From an uncultured Porphyromonadaceae bacterium (GTDB lineage Bacteria > Bacteroidota > Bacteroidia > Bacteroidales > Muribaculaceae), in assembly GCA_905202215.1 (NCBI GenBank), contig CAJKRG010000017.1:1-47570 (forward strand): 47,570 nucleotides of DNA. The letters are read 5' to 3'. The notes beneath the pieces were generated by a model that saw only the letters and a list, made by a program, of their open reading frames with translations, was not told the origin of the DNA and made no database searches. The position numbers and the translations under genes were made by a program. The first letter of the stretch is position 1; every line of letters begins with the position of its first letter. Of this stretch, positions 16,865 to 27,017 are shown one piece after another.

Positions 16865-18001
16865 ATGAAGCGCCTGTATACAATATTGACGGTTTTCCTG
16901 CTCGGTGCTTTCTCGCTCTTTGCCGCCTCTGACGGCACTGCTGCCCCTGACAGCTCCGCGCACGAGAAACTGAACCCCAAGGAAATCATTTTCGAGCACC
17001 TTGGCGACGCATATGGTTGGGAAGTACCTTTCGACCATCATCACCGTATTCCCCTGCCCATAATCGTATACGGCACCAACGGTTTCCACTGCTTCTCGTC
17101 CGCCCATATCACAGGCGGCGACGTCTACAACGACAACGGCACTCTCTTTTGTCTGGCTCCTTACGGAAGTCCGCACGAAGGTAAGGTCGTGGAGCTGGTC
17201 GACGGCAAGGAAATCCGTCCTGTCGACATTTCTATTACAAAAAATGTCGCGGCCCTCTTCGTCTCGGTTCTGCTCGTGGCCGGTCTGCTCCTGTGGCTTG
17301 CCGCTTTCCACCGCAAGAACCGCTTCAAGGCGCCCCGTAAAGGCCTCGGTGCGATCGAAGCTCTCGTCACCTTCATCTACGACGGTGTCGTAAAGCCCAC
17401 TCTCGGCCCTCAGGCCCGTAAGTTCGCGCCATATCTTGTCACCGTCTTTTTCTTCATTCTTGCGATGAACCTCCTCGGTCTGATCGTGATATTCCCCGGC
17501 GGTGCGAATCTCACCGGCAATATCGCCGTCACACTCGTCCTTTCGGTAATCACATTCCTGGTCACAAACCTGATGGCCAACAAACACTACTGGAAAGAGA
17601 TCTTCTGGCCCGAGGTTCCCGTATGGCTTAAGTGTCCGATACCCATCATGCAGGTCATAGAGGTATTCGGCATGTTCACCAAACCCGCCGCACTCACTGT
17701 CCGCCTTTTCGCCAACATGATGGGCGGCCATATGATAGTCATCACCCTCACACTCCTCATCTTCATCTTCAGCGCCGTCAGTCCCGTCGCTGGCGGAGGT
17801 GCCACCGTCGTGTCGCTTATCTTCTCCATATTCATGCTTCTCATCGACGTTCTGGTAAGCTTTATCCAGGCCTACGTCTTCACAATGCTCTCGACGATAT
17901 TCATATCGCTCGCACAGGAACATGAACATACCAAGGAGGCTCATGAAGTCACCGCTGCTCTCGAGGCCGAGCTGGCCCAGGGGCCTGTCGACGCTAAATA
18001 A
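16865..18001 (+). CDS. atpB: ATP synthase subunit a, with an extended N-terminus
   Basis: The 378-residue a subunit of Fo, the stator half-channel protein. The C-terminal part is standard: PTLGPQARKFAPYLVTVFFFILAMNLLGL and KPAALTVRLFANMMGGH, where Arg280 matches the essential Arg210 of E. coli. The first 20 residues resemble a signal peptide. Residues about 21-125 form a periplasmic-looking region with a His run (58-60) and two cysteines (76, 96) before the first core helix at about 127. Bacteroidetes a subunits are often longer than E. coli's 271 residues; the role of the extra part is unknown. Confidence 0.95.
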   Translation: MKRLYTILTVFLLGAFSLFAASDGTAAPDSSAHEKLNPKEIIFEHLGDAYGWEVPFDHHHRIPLPIIVYGTNGFHCFSSAHITGGDVYNDNGTLFCLAPYGSPHEGKVVELVDGKEIRPVDISITKNVAALFVSVLLVAGLLLWLAAFHRKNRFKAPRKGLGAIEALVTFIYDGVVKPTLGPQARKFAPYLVTVFFFILAMNLLGLIVIFPGGANLTGNIAVTLVLSVITFLVTNLMANKHYWKEIFWPEVPVWLKCPIPIMQVIEVFGMFTKPAALTVRLFANMMGGHMIVITLTLLIFIFSAVSPVAGGGATVVSLIFSIFMLLIDVLVSFIQAYVFTMLSTIFISLAQEHEHTKEAHEVTAALEAELAQGPVDAK

Positions 18002-18046
18002 TCGATAATTCAAAAAATATTTAATACACTCAAAAACTTAAAAACT

Positions 18047-18286
18047 ATGTTTGGTCTTTTAGCAGAACTTTCCCTCACGGGTCTGGGCGCCAGCATCGGC
18101 GCGGCAATCGCAGCAATCGGCGCAGGTATCGGTATCGGTAAAATCGGCGCCGCAGCAATGGAAGCTATCGCCCGTCAGCCCGAGGCCGCAGGCGACATCC
18201 GAAGCAACATGATCGTGATCGCCGCCCTCGTCGAAGGTGTGGCTCTATTCGCCGTTATTGTCTGCGTTCTCGCTCTCTTCGTCTAA
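18047..18286 (+). CDS. atpE: ATP synthase subunit c
   Basis: The 79-residue c subunit, a two-helix hairpin that forms the rotor ring. Helix 1 is the glycine-rich GAGIGIGKIGAA, the cytoplasmic loop is ARQPEAAGD and helix 2 carries the ion-binding Glu63 in ALVEGVALF. Compared with sodium-type rings such as that of Ilyobacter, the glutamine of helix 1 is replaced by Ile30 and the serine after the glutamate by Gly64. Two sodium ligands are therefore missing and proton coupling is likely. The codon choice is strongly biased, as expected for a subunit made in many copies. Confidence 0.96.
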   Translation: MFGLLAELSLTGLGASIGAAIAAIGAGIGIGKIGAAAMEAIARQPEAAGDIRSNMIVIAALVEGVALFAVIVCVLALFV

Positions 18287-18307
18287 TCTTCTGCTCAATC
18301 CTTGTAA

Positions 18308-18805
18308 ATGGAACTATTCACGCCTGATTTCGGCTTGATTTTCTGGATGTTCGTGGCTTTCGGAGTGCTTTTCCTGGTACTCTGGAAATTCGCTTGGCCC
18401 GTCATCCTGAAAACCGTCGACAGCCGGGCCGAACTCATCGACAAGGGTGTTGAATACGCGCAGAACGCCAAAGAACAGCTCGATAATGCCCGTAAGGAAG
18501 CCGAGACTTATCTCAATGAGGCGCGCCGTCAGCAGGCCGACATCCTCCGCGATGCCGACAAAATGAAGACGCAGATCATCGAGCAGGCCCGTCAGGCTGC
18601 CCAGGTTGAGGCTCAGAAGGTCATGGACAATGCAAAAATCCAGATCCAGCAGCAGCAGAAAGAGGCACAGCAGCAGTTCCGAAACCAAGTGAGCGAATTC
18701 GCCCTTGCCATTGCCGGAAAAATAATGCACCGGCAGATGGAAGAGGACAACGCCCAGAACCAGTTGGTCGACTCTTTGCTCGACGAGATTGAAAAGAAAA
18801 ACTGA
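18308..18805 (+). CDS. atpF: ATP synthase subunit b
   Basis: The 165-residue b subunit of the peripheral stalk. One N-terminal transmembrane helix (LIFWMFVAFGVLFLVLWKFAWPVI, residues about 11-34) is followed by a long charged coiled coil rich in Ala, Glu, Gln and Lys (for example QLDNARKEAETYLNEARRQ). It anchors F1 to subunit a. The order c-b-delta-alpha is standard. There is one b gene and no b' paralogue in the window, so the b subunit should work as a homodimer. Confidence 0.95.
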   Translation: MELFTPDFGLIFWMFVAFGVLFLVLWKFAWPVILKTVDSRAELIDKGVEYAQNAKEQLDNARKEAETYLNEARRQQADILRDADKMKTQIIEQARQAAQVEAQKVMDNAKIQIQQQQKEAQQQFRNQVSEFALAIAGKIMHRQMEEDNAQNQLVDSLLDEIEKKN

Positions 18806-18810
18806 TACAG

Positions 18811-19362
18811 ATGGATCAAGGCCTTATACCACGCAGATACGCCAAAGCGCTCTATGAAGTCGGAGAAGAGCGGCACGATAACGAGAAACTGTATGATGCC
18901 ATGCAGGCGCTCGCCGCAGCTTTTACCGCTCAGCCGGCGCTTGCGCCTACTCTGGCTAATCCTTTTGTGGCCGGAAGCGACAAGGCCTCATTGCTCGTTA
19001 ACGCCGTATATGGCGCCGATACCGACGGTGCCGACGCCACATACGTCGATTTTGTGAGCCTTCTCGGGCGCAACAAGCGTTTCGACATCGCCCGTGCTGT
19101 CGCTCTCGCATACATCAGTCTGTATCGTACCAAGCATTCCATATACCGTGTCGCTGTCGTAAGCGCCGCTCCCCTCGGCGACGCCGAGAAAAAACGCCTT
19201 GAGGCGGTTATCGCGGCTCACATCGGCCATGGTACAATGGAATATGAATACAGCGTAGATCCTTCGCTCATAGGCGGATTCACGGTCACCGTAAACTCCG
19301 AGCGTCTCGACGCATCCGTGAGCAACGAGCTGAAACGGCTCCGCCTGAGCCTTGTCAATTGA
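18811..19362 (+). CDS. atpH: ATP synthase subunit delta
   Basis: The 183-residue delta subunit (OSCP homologue), which ties the top of F1 to the b stalk. The N-terminal helical bundle begins LIPRRYAKALYEVGEE, a family hallmark. The C-terminal part includes the conserved DPSLIGGFTVTVNSERLDASVSNELKRLRLSL. It starts 5 nt after atpF. The length is typical. Confidence 0.94.
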   Translation: MDQGLIPRRYAKALYEVGEERHDNEKLYDAMQALAAAFTAQPALAPTLANPFVAGSDKASLLVNAVYGADTDGADATYVDFVSLLGRNKRFDIARAVALAYISLYRTKHSIYRVAVVSAAPLGDAEKKRLEAVIAAHIGHGTMEYEYSVDPSLIGGFTVTVNSERLDASVSNELKRLRLSLVN

Positions 19363-19416
19363 TTTTTCCTCCCTCCAAGATATTAATTTCAATACCACGC
19401 AAGACCTTCGCATAAA

Positions 19417-20988
<1,572 letters not shown>

Positions 20989-20998
20989 ATAGATCACG

Positions 20999-21883
20999 AT
21001 GGCAACATTACGCGAACTCAAAGGCCGCATCGGCTCGGTCGCTTCTTCCGAGAAGATTACGGGTGCGATGAAAATGATTTCTTCGGCCAAAATGCATAAG
21101 GCCGAAGGCGTGCTGCGCCGGCTCGTTCCCTTCGGGGATTGCGTCCGCACGATCATAGCCAGCCTTCTCTCCTCCGACGCGCCTGTGAGCTCGCCTCTGG
21201 CGCAGCCCAGGCGGAGCGTCCGGAAAGTCGCTCTTGTCGTTCTCGGCAGCGACGACGGTCTTTGCGGCGCATACAATGTCAATATATTCAAAGGCGTCCT
21301 CGAGACAATCGCAGGACTGCGCCATAAATATGGCGACGACATACACTTCGACATAATGCCTGTCGGAAAGAAAATGGCCAAGGCCTTCGCCCGCATTGCT
21401 TCAGACCCTGCCATCACTCTTTCCCTTATCGACGGCATAAACTCGAAAAGCGACGGCGAAACTGTCAAAAACTTTTCGCAGAGGCTCGAAGAAGCATTCC
21501 TCGACGGCACATACGACAGCGTTCAGCTCGTATACATGCACTATCATTCGGCAGGACGCCAGCGATATACCGTCGAAGACTATCTTCCCGTTTCTACGGC
21601 CGGACTCGCCGAAGGTGCCGGTGCCGGTCGCCCCTGCATATTCGAGCCGGATGCGCATTCAATTTTCGCAGCCGTCCTCCCTATGTATCTGCTGTCGCGT
21701 ATGCAGACCGCTTTTGCCGAAAACCGTGCCTCCGAACAGGCCGCACGTGTCATGGCCATGCAGAGTGCCAACGACAACGCCCAGAAACTGCTCGAACAAC
21801 TTCAACTCGAATACAACAAACTGCGTCAGGCTGGTATCACTACCGAACTTCTCGACATCGTCGGAGGGCAGGCAAGAGACTGA
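20999..21883 (+). CDS. atpG: ATP synthase subunit gamma
   Basis: The 294-residue central stalk subunit that rotates inside F1. The N-terminal helix LRELKGRIGSVASSEKITGAMKMISSAKMHKAE and the C-terminal helix ASEQAARVMAMQSANDNAQKLLEQLQLEYNKLRQAGITTELLDIVGGQ form the antiparallel coiled coil. The middle has the conserved SDDGLCGAYN. It is the last atp gene; nuoI follows after 54 bases. The length is normal. Confidence 0.95.
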   Translation: MATLRELKGRIGSVASSEKITGAMKMISSAKMHKAEGVLRRLVPFGDCVRTIIASLLSSDAPVSSPLAQPRRSVRKVALVVLGSDDGLCGAYNVNIFKGVLETIAGLRHKYGDDIHFDIMPVGKKMAKAFARIASDPAITLSLIDGINSKSDGETVKNFSQRLEEAFLDGTYDSVQLVYMHYHSAGRQRYTVEDYLPVSTAGLAEGAGAGRPCIFEPDAHSIFAAVLPMYLLSRMQTAFAENRASEQAARVMAMQSANDNAQKLLEQLQLEYNKLRQAGITTELLDIVGGQARD

Positions 21884-21937
21884 CAGGCGCGTTCCGCATA
21901 TTTGGATAAATAGTATAAATAATTCAATACCACATAA

Positions 21938-22537
21938 ATGGGTAGTGTAAAAGAATACTTTTCATCGTTAGGTACCGGCATTGCAAGCCTTCTGAAAGGC
22001 ATGAAGGTGACCGGTAAAGAGTTCATCACTCCGAAAATCACAGAGTGCTATCCTGAAAACCGCGAGACCCATAAACCGGCTCCGCGGTTTCGTGCCGAGC
22101 TTCATTTTGTTTATGACGCCGAGGGAAATCACAAGTGTATCGCCTGCGGCAACTGCGAGCGCAATTGCCCCAACGGCACTATATCCATCGAATCCAAGAT
22201 GGTGACGACTCCCGCCGGAACAAAAAAGAAAAAACTCGACAAATATTTCTATGATCTCGGAAGCTGCACTTTCTGCCAGCTGTGTGTCACAAACTGTCCT
22301 ACCTCCGCCATCGCTTTCGACAACGATTTCGAGCAGGCGGTGTTCACCCGCGGCAAGCTCGTAAAGCAGCTCAACTATCTTCCGGAAAAAGAAGAACCGG
22401 AGCCAACTCCCGAGGAACTCGTACGCGCCGCTGCCGAGCGTGAGGCAAAGATTGCCGCCGCAAAAGCAAAGGCTGCCGCCGCAAAAGCCGCCAAGGAAGC
22501 CGCTCAGGGCGACGCCGCTCCCAAGACAGAGGCCTGA
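21938..22537 (+). CDS. nuoI: NADH-quinone oxidoreductase subunit I, with a charged tail
   Basis: A 199-residue subunit with two 4Fe-4S clusters that passes electrons towards cluster N2. Ligands are Cys67, 70, 73 and 77 (CIACGNCERNC) and Cys110, 113, 116 and 120 (CTFCQLCVTNC). An N-terminal amphipathic segment attaches it to the membrane arm. Residues about 150-199 form a low-complexity tail: first acidic and proline-rich (EKEEPEPTPEE), then Ala/Lys-rich repeats of AAAKA type. nuoEFG are absent, so the tail could contact an alternative electron-input partner, but this is speculation. It resumes the nuo series after the ATP synthase block. Confidence 0.95.
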   Translation: MGSVKEYFSSLGTGIASLLKGMKVTGKEFITPKITECYPENRETHKPAPRFRAELHFVYDAEGNHKCIACGNCERNCPNGTISIESKMVTTPAGTKKKKLDKYFYDLGSCTFCQLCVTNCPTSAIAFDNDFEQAVFTRGKLVKQLNYLPEKEEPEPTPEELVRAAAEREAKIAAAKAKAAAAKAAKEAAQGDAAPKTEA

Positions 22538-22578
22538 TCAGGGAGCCTACATTTAGAGAAAAATATCAATAAACCAAT

Positions 22579-23091
22579 ATGGAATCAGTAGGAAGTATAA
22601 TCTTGTATTTTATCGTCGCTTTGTCGATGATAGTCTTCTCAGTGATGGCCGTAACGACCCGGAAGATCCTCCGAGCCGCCACATACCTGCTGTTTACCCT
22701 CTTTGCCGCTGCCGTGGTATATTTCATGCTCGACTATGAATTCCTCGGCGCCGTGCAGATTGCGGTATACGCCGGTGGTATCGTGGTGTTGTTTGTCTTT
22801 GCGATTCTGCTCACAAGCCGTCCCGGCGACAACACCGAACGCCTGACATCCCGCTCTCGCGTGCTCGGCGGTATCGCTGCCGTGGCGACTCTCCTCGCTG
22901 CCGGATACGCGCTCCTGAGCCGGACAATGGTCTTCCTGGCCAAGCCCGCTATGGAATCTCCATCTATGGATGCAATAGGCACCGCTATGATGGGAACCGG
23001 CGAAGGCCAGTACCTGCTGCCCTTCGAGGCAGTCAGCGTGTTGTTGCTCGCATGTATAATCGGTGGCGTCGTTGTTGCCCGTAAACGCTGA
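22579..23091 (+). CDS. nuoJ: NADH-quinone oxidoreductase subunit J
   Basis: A 170-residue membrane subunit with five predicted helices, part of the proton-translocating arm near the quinone site. The conserved core LRAATYLLFTLFAAAVVYFMLDYEFLGAVQIAVYAGGIVVLFVFAILLTS includes the third helix with its pi-bulge region. The usual genes nuoI and nuoK flank it. The length matches other bacterial NuoJ proteins. Confidence 0.94.
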   Translation: MESVGSIILYFIVALSMIVFSVMAVTTRKILRAATYLLFTLFAAAVVYFMLDYEFLGAVQIAVYAGGIVVLFVFAILLTSRPGDNTERLTSRSRVLGGIAAVATLLAAGYALLSRTMVFLAKPAMESPSMDAIGTAMMGTGEGQYLLPFEAVSVLLLACIIGGVVVARKR

Positions 23092-23097
23092 TAATCT

Positions 23098-23409
23098 ATG
23101 GAAATAACAGCAGTCTACTATCTCATTCCGGCGCTGATCATGTTCTGCTGCGGTGTGTATGGTTTCATCACTCGCAAAAACATGATCGCTATGCTGATAT
23201 CGCTCGAGCTTATGCTCAACGCCGTCGATATCAATTTTGTGGTGTTCAACCGTTTTCTCTATCCCGAACAGATGGAGGGCATGTTCTTCACCCTTTTCGC
23301 CATAGCTATCGCCGCTGCCGAGACAGCTCTCGCGATAGCCATCATAATCAACATTTTCCGTGCCGCCAAGAATATCGATGTGCGCACCCTTAACGAAATG
23401 AAATTCTAA
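23098..23409 (+). CDS. nuoK: NADH-quinone oxidoreductase subunit K
   Basis: A 103-residue three-helix membrane subunit with a role in proton transfer. Family sequence includes YGFITRKNMIAMLISLELMLNAVDINFVVFNR, with the membrane glutamate in the SLELMLNAV segment, and IAIAAAETALAIAIIINIFR with the second conserved glutamate. It lies 6 nt after nuoJ and 5 nt before nuoL. Confidence 0.95.
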   Translation: MEITAVYYLIPALIMFCCGVYGFITRKNMIAMLISLELMLNAVDINFVVFNRFLYPEQMEGMFFTLFAIAIAAAETALAIAIIINIFRAAKNIDVRTLNEMKF

Positions 23410-23414
23410 GCTTT

Positions 23415-25424
23415 ATGGATGTGACAATACCTATATTGATTCTGGCCATACCGCTGTTTATGTTCATCTTCCTCGGCCTCCTCGGCATGAAGATGTCTCA
23501 TAAACTGGCCGGCATCCTCGGCACTCTCGGCATGGGTACGGTGCTCGTGCTCTCCTATACCACCGCATTCACTTATTTCTTCAGCGGAGCGCCCGAATTT
23601 ATCAATGAGGCCGGCGAACGACTCCAGTACGTAGTCTTCAATCAGACCTGGCTCGCATTTACCGACAAGCTCGTAATTCGCCTCGGCTTCCTTCTCGACC
23701 CCATCTCGGCAATGATGCTCGTGGTCATTACCACCATCTCTTTTATGGTGCACCTATACAGCATGGGATACATGCGCGACCACCACGGTGTCTATGAGCA
23801 CGGCTTCCAGCGTTTCTACGCCTTCCTTTCTCTCTTCAGCTTCTCGATGCTCGGCCTCGTCGTCGCTACCAACATCTTCCAGATGTATATCTTCTGGGAG
23901 CTTGTGGGCGCCTCGTCATACCTCCTCATCGGCTTCTACTACATCAAGCCCTCCGCAGTGTCGGCTTCCAAGAAAGCCTTTATCGTGACCCGTTTCGCCG
24001 ACCTCGGATTCCTCATCGGTATCCTCGTCCTCTCGTTCTATACCGGAACCTTCAACTTCACCGACCTCACATCGGTGCCCGTCGATGGTCTTGCAGGAGT
24101 CTTCCAGGTTAACGAAGGCACGGCCGAAGGAATCCGCGCTCTCATCGCCGCTCATCCCGCCCCTGTCTTCATGGGCGGTTCCGTCCTCACATGGGCCCTC
24201 GTGCTCATCTTCATGGGCGGCATGGGCAAGTCGGCCATGATGCCACTCCACATCTGGCTCCCCGACGCTATGGAAGGCCCGACCCCGGTATCGGCCCTTA
24301 TCCACGCCGCTACAATGGTCGTTGCCGGTGTATACCTCGTCGCACGCCTCTTCCCCCTCTATCTCATGGAAGAGACCTCGCTCGTCATCATCACGGTCGT
24401 CGGAGCCATCACAGCCCTCTATGCCGCCATGGTGGCCTGCACCCAGATCGACATCAAGCGTGTCCTCGCTTTCTCGACCATCTCGCAGATCGCATTCATG
24501 ATGGTATCGCTCGGCGTTGCGCGTCCTGAGTTCCACCATGGACTCGGCTACATGGCCTCCATGTTCCATCTCTTTACTCACGCCATGTTCAAGGCCCTCC
24601 TCTTCCTCGGTGCCGGCGCTCTCATCCATGCCATAGGATCGAACGACTACACCGCCATGCACGGCCTTCGCAAGTACATGCCCATCACACACTGGACGTT
24701 CCTCATCGGCTGTCTCGCAATCGCAGGTATCATACCCTTCTCCGGTTTCTTCTCCAAGGACGAAATCCTCAGCTCGTGCCTCGGCTACGACTGGGTGGCT
24801 TACGTATGGATGTCGGCCGTTGCCGGTCTCACTGCCTTCTACATGTTCCGTCTCTACTTCCTCATCTTCTGGTGGAAAGAGCACAAGGTGCATGAAGGAC
24901 ACCACGCGCCCCACGACCAGCCCTGGACAATGTCGCTTCCCCTCATCATCCTCGCTGCCGTATCCTGCGTGGCCGGATTCATTCCTTTCGGCAATTTCGT
25001 TACCTGGAATGGTCACGCATACGACTTCATGGCTCACTTCGACTGGAGCGTAGCTGCCGTCAGCCTCGCCATCGCAGTAATCGGAATCGGTCTCGCCGCA
25101 AAAATGTACATGCGCGAGAACTCTCTCCCCGAGAAGTTCAAAAACGCACTTCCCGCTCTCTGGGACTGGTGCTACCATCGCTTCTACTGGGATGAGCTCT
25201 ACATGTTCATTACCCATAAGATTATATTCAACGGCATCTGCCGCCCCCTCGCATGGTTCGACCGTCACATCATCGACGGTACGATGGATTCTTTCGCCAC
25301 AGTCACAAACAAGGCCTCCGAAGCCATCAAGCCCCTGCAGAGCGGTCAGATTCAGATGTATGTATGGTGGTATCTCATCGGTGCTCTCCTTTTGGGCTCG
25401 ATTACAGTACTTTGCCTCATCTGA
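23415..25424 (+). CDS. nuoL: NADH-quinone oxidoreductase subunit L
   Basis: A 669-residue antiporter-like membrane subunit, the distal proton pump of complex I. Typical blocks are HLYSMGYMRDHHGVYEHGFQRFYAFLSLFSFSML, FIFWELVGASSYLLIGFYY (the conserved helix-5 glutamate), GKSAMMPLHIWLPDAMEGPTPVSALIHAATMV (with conserved lysine and histidine) and IAGIIPFSGFFSKDEIL. The C-terminus contains the long lateral helix region and a final transmembrane anchor. Codon use is strongly C-ending (CTC, ATC, TTC), which suggests high expression and leaves the opposite strand open over long distances. Confidence 0.96.
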   Translation: MDVTIPILILAIPLFMFIFLGLLGMKMSHKLAGILGTLGMGTVLVLSYTTAFTYFFSGAPEFINEAGERLQYVVFNQTWLAFTDKLVIRLGFLLDPISAMMLVVITTISFMVHLYSMGYMRDHHGVYEHGFQRFYAFLSLFSFSMLGLVVATNIFQMYIFWELVGASSYLLIGFYYIKPSAVSASKKAFIVTRFADLGFLIGILVLSFYTGTFNFTDLTSVPVDGLAGVFQVNEGTAEGIRALIAAHPAPVFMGGSVLTWALVLIFMGGMGKSAMMPLHIWLPDAMEGPTPVSALIHAATMVVAGVYLVARLFPLYLMEETSLVIITVVGAITALYAAMVACTQIDIKRVLAFSTISQIAFMMVSLGVARPEFHHGLGYMASMFHLFTHAMFKALLFLGAGALIHAIGSNDYTAMHGLRKYMPITHWTFLIGCLAIAGIIPFSGFFSKDEILSSCLGYDWVAYVWMSAVAGLTAFYMFRLYFLIFWWKEHKVHEGHHAPHDQPWTMSLPLIILAAVSCVAGFIPFGNFVTWNGHAYDFMAHFDWSVAAVSLAIAVIGIGLAAKMYMRENSLPEKFKNALPALWDWCYHRFYWDELYMFITHKIIFNGICRPLAWFDRHIIDGTMDSFATVTNKASEAIKPLQSGQIQMYVWWYLIGALLLGSITVLCLI

Positions 25425-25467
25425 TAGGTTCCTTACAGTGCAAATGACAGAAAAACAGTAAAGTAAG

Positions 25468-26994
25468 ATGCTTTCCAACATATTGATATACTTCGTGGTG
25501 ATTCCGCTGCTCATGCTCGGCGGTCTTGCCCTGTGCCGGAATATCCGTCAGATTCGTGCGGTGGCCGTAATCGGCTCCCTCGCGCTTACAGCTCTTTCGG
25601 TCTATCTTCTGGTCGACTTTCTGGCGCTCCGCGCCGCCGGCGATAACGCCCCCATGCTCTACGTTGACTCCTGGACCTGGTTCGAACCCCTCAACATCCA
25701 CCTCGCCGTGGGTGTCGACGGTATTTCGGTCGCCATGCTCCTTCTTTCCTCCATTATAGTTCTTGCCGGATCTTTCGCCTCGTGGACAATCGCGCAGCCT
25801 AAGGCATTCTTCCTGTGGCTCATCCTTCTTTCTACCGGCGTTTTCGGATTTTTCATCTCGATCGACCTCTTCACCATGTTCATGTTCTATGAGGTCGCCC
25901 TTATCCCGATGTACCTCCTCATCGGCGTCTGGGGTTCCGGTCGCAAGAACTACTCCGCGATGAAGCTTACCCTCATGCTCATGGGTGGTTCCGCTTTCCT
26001 CATGCTCGGCCTCATCGGTATCTACTACCACTCGGCTCCCGAAGGCGGTCAGCTCACATGGAATATTCTCGAGATCGCCAAAAACGACGCAATCTCCCAT
26101 GGCTGGCAGACATTCCTCTTCCCCATGACGTTCGTCGGCTTCGGTGTCCTCGGCGCCATGTTCCCCTTCCATACATGGAGCCCCGACGGTCACGCCTCAG
26201 CGCCTACCGCCGTATCAATGCTCCATGCGGGAGTCCTTATGAAGCTTGGCGGCTACGGCTGCTTCCGTGTCGCCATCTATCTCATGCCCCAGGCCGCTCA
26301 CGAACTCTCCTACATCTTCCTTATCCTTACCGGTATCTCCGTTGTCTACGGTGCCTTTTGCGCATGCGTCAAGACCGACCTCAAGTACATCAACGCTTAC
26401 TCGTCGGTGTCGCACTGCGGTCTCGTGCTCTTCGCAATCCTCATGCTCAACACCACCGCCATGACCGGCGCTATCATGCAGATGCTCTCTCACGGTCTCA
26501 TGACAGCACTCTTCTTCGCCCTCATCGGTATGATCTATGGCCGTACACACACCCGCGAGATCACTCAGATGGGCGGCATGATGAAGATTCTCCCTTACCT
26601 CTCGGTATGCTACGTAATCGCCGGTATGGCTTCCCTCGGTCTTCCCGGTCTCTCGGGCTTTGTGGCTGAGATGACAGTATTTGTCGGCTCCTTCCAGGCC
26701 GGTATGGCAAACTACCTCGCCGGCGAAGGCTCCCTCCGTCTTGTCTTCACCCTCGTGGCTTGCTGCTCGATTGTCATCACCGCCGTCTACATCCTCCGTG
26801 TTGTCGGCAAGCTCCTCTTCGGCCCCGTCTACGACGAACACCACCTCACCCTCACCGACGCCACATGGTGGGAACGCCTCGCTACCGCCACCCTTATCAT
26901 ATGCGTGGCCGGTATCGGTTGCTTCCCCAATTTCTTCAATAATCTGATTAAAGCCACTTTCACGCCCGAAATATTCTCGGTGCTCGGCATGTAA
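25468..26994 (+). CDS. nuoM: NADH-quinone oxidoreductase subunit M
   Basis: A 508-residue antiporter-like subunit and proton pump. Conserved pieces are VGVDGISVAMLLLSSIIVL, FMFYEVALIPMYLLIGVWGSGRK (conserved glutamate), FPFHTWSPDGHASAPTAVSMLHAGVLMKLGGYG (lysine and histidine channel residues) and AGMASLGLPGLSGFVAEM. The variant WSPDGH replaces the more common WLPDAH. It lies between nuoL and nuoN as usual. Confidence 0.96.
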   Translation: MLSNILIYFVVIPLLMLGGLALCRNIRQIRAVAVIGSLALTALSVYLLVDFLALRAAGDNAPMLYVDSWTWFEPLNIHLAVGVDGISVAMLLLSSIIVLAGSFASWTIAQPKAFFLWLILLSTGVFGFFISIDLFTMFMFYEVALIPMYLLIGVWGSGRKNYSAMKLTLMLMGGSAFLMLGLIGIYYHSAPEGGQLTWNILEIAKNDAISHGWQTFLFPMTFVGFGVLGAMFPFHTWSPDGHASAPTAVSMLHAGVLMKLGGYGCFRVAIYLMPQAAHELSYIFLILTGISVVYGAFCACVKTDLKYINAYSSVSHCGLVLFAILMLNTTAMTGAIMQMLSHGLMTALFFALIGMIYGRTHTREITQMGGMMKILPYLSVCYVIAGMASLGLPGLSGFVAEMTVFVGSFQAGMANYLAGEGSLRLVFTLVACCSIVITAVYILRVVGKLLFGPVYDEHHLTLTDATWWERLATATLIICVAGIGCFPNFFNNLIKATFTPEIFSVLGM

Positions 26995-27017
26995 ACCTCC
27001 CAAAGGAATAGATTGCA

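Noticed and set aside
16628..18013. 461-codon open frame antisense to atpB and atpC
   Set aside because: Same codon-bias effect; the Asp/Glu/His-rich composition is typical of a shadow frame, and there is no promoter.
21897..21904. CATATTTG before nuoI as an internal promoter
   Set aside because: One mismatch to TAnnTTTG and no TTG at 20 nt upstream; too weak to call.
23916..25514. 532-codon open frame antisense to nuoL
   Set aside because: It is rich in His, Glu, Gly and Asp, with no recognisable fold, and mirrors the strongly C-ending codons of nuoL, which rarely create stops on the other strand. The nuoL frame is clearly real.
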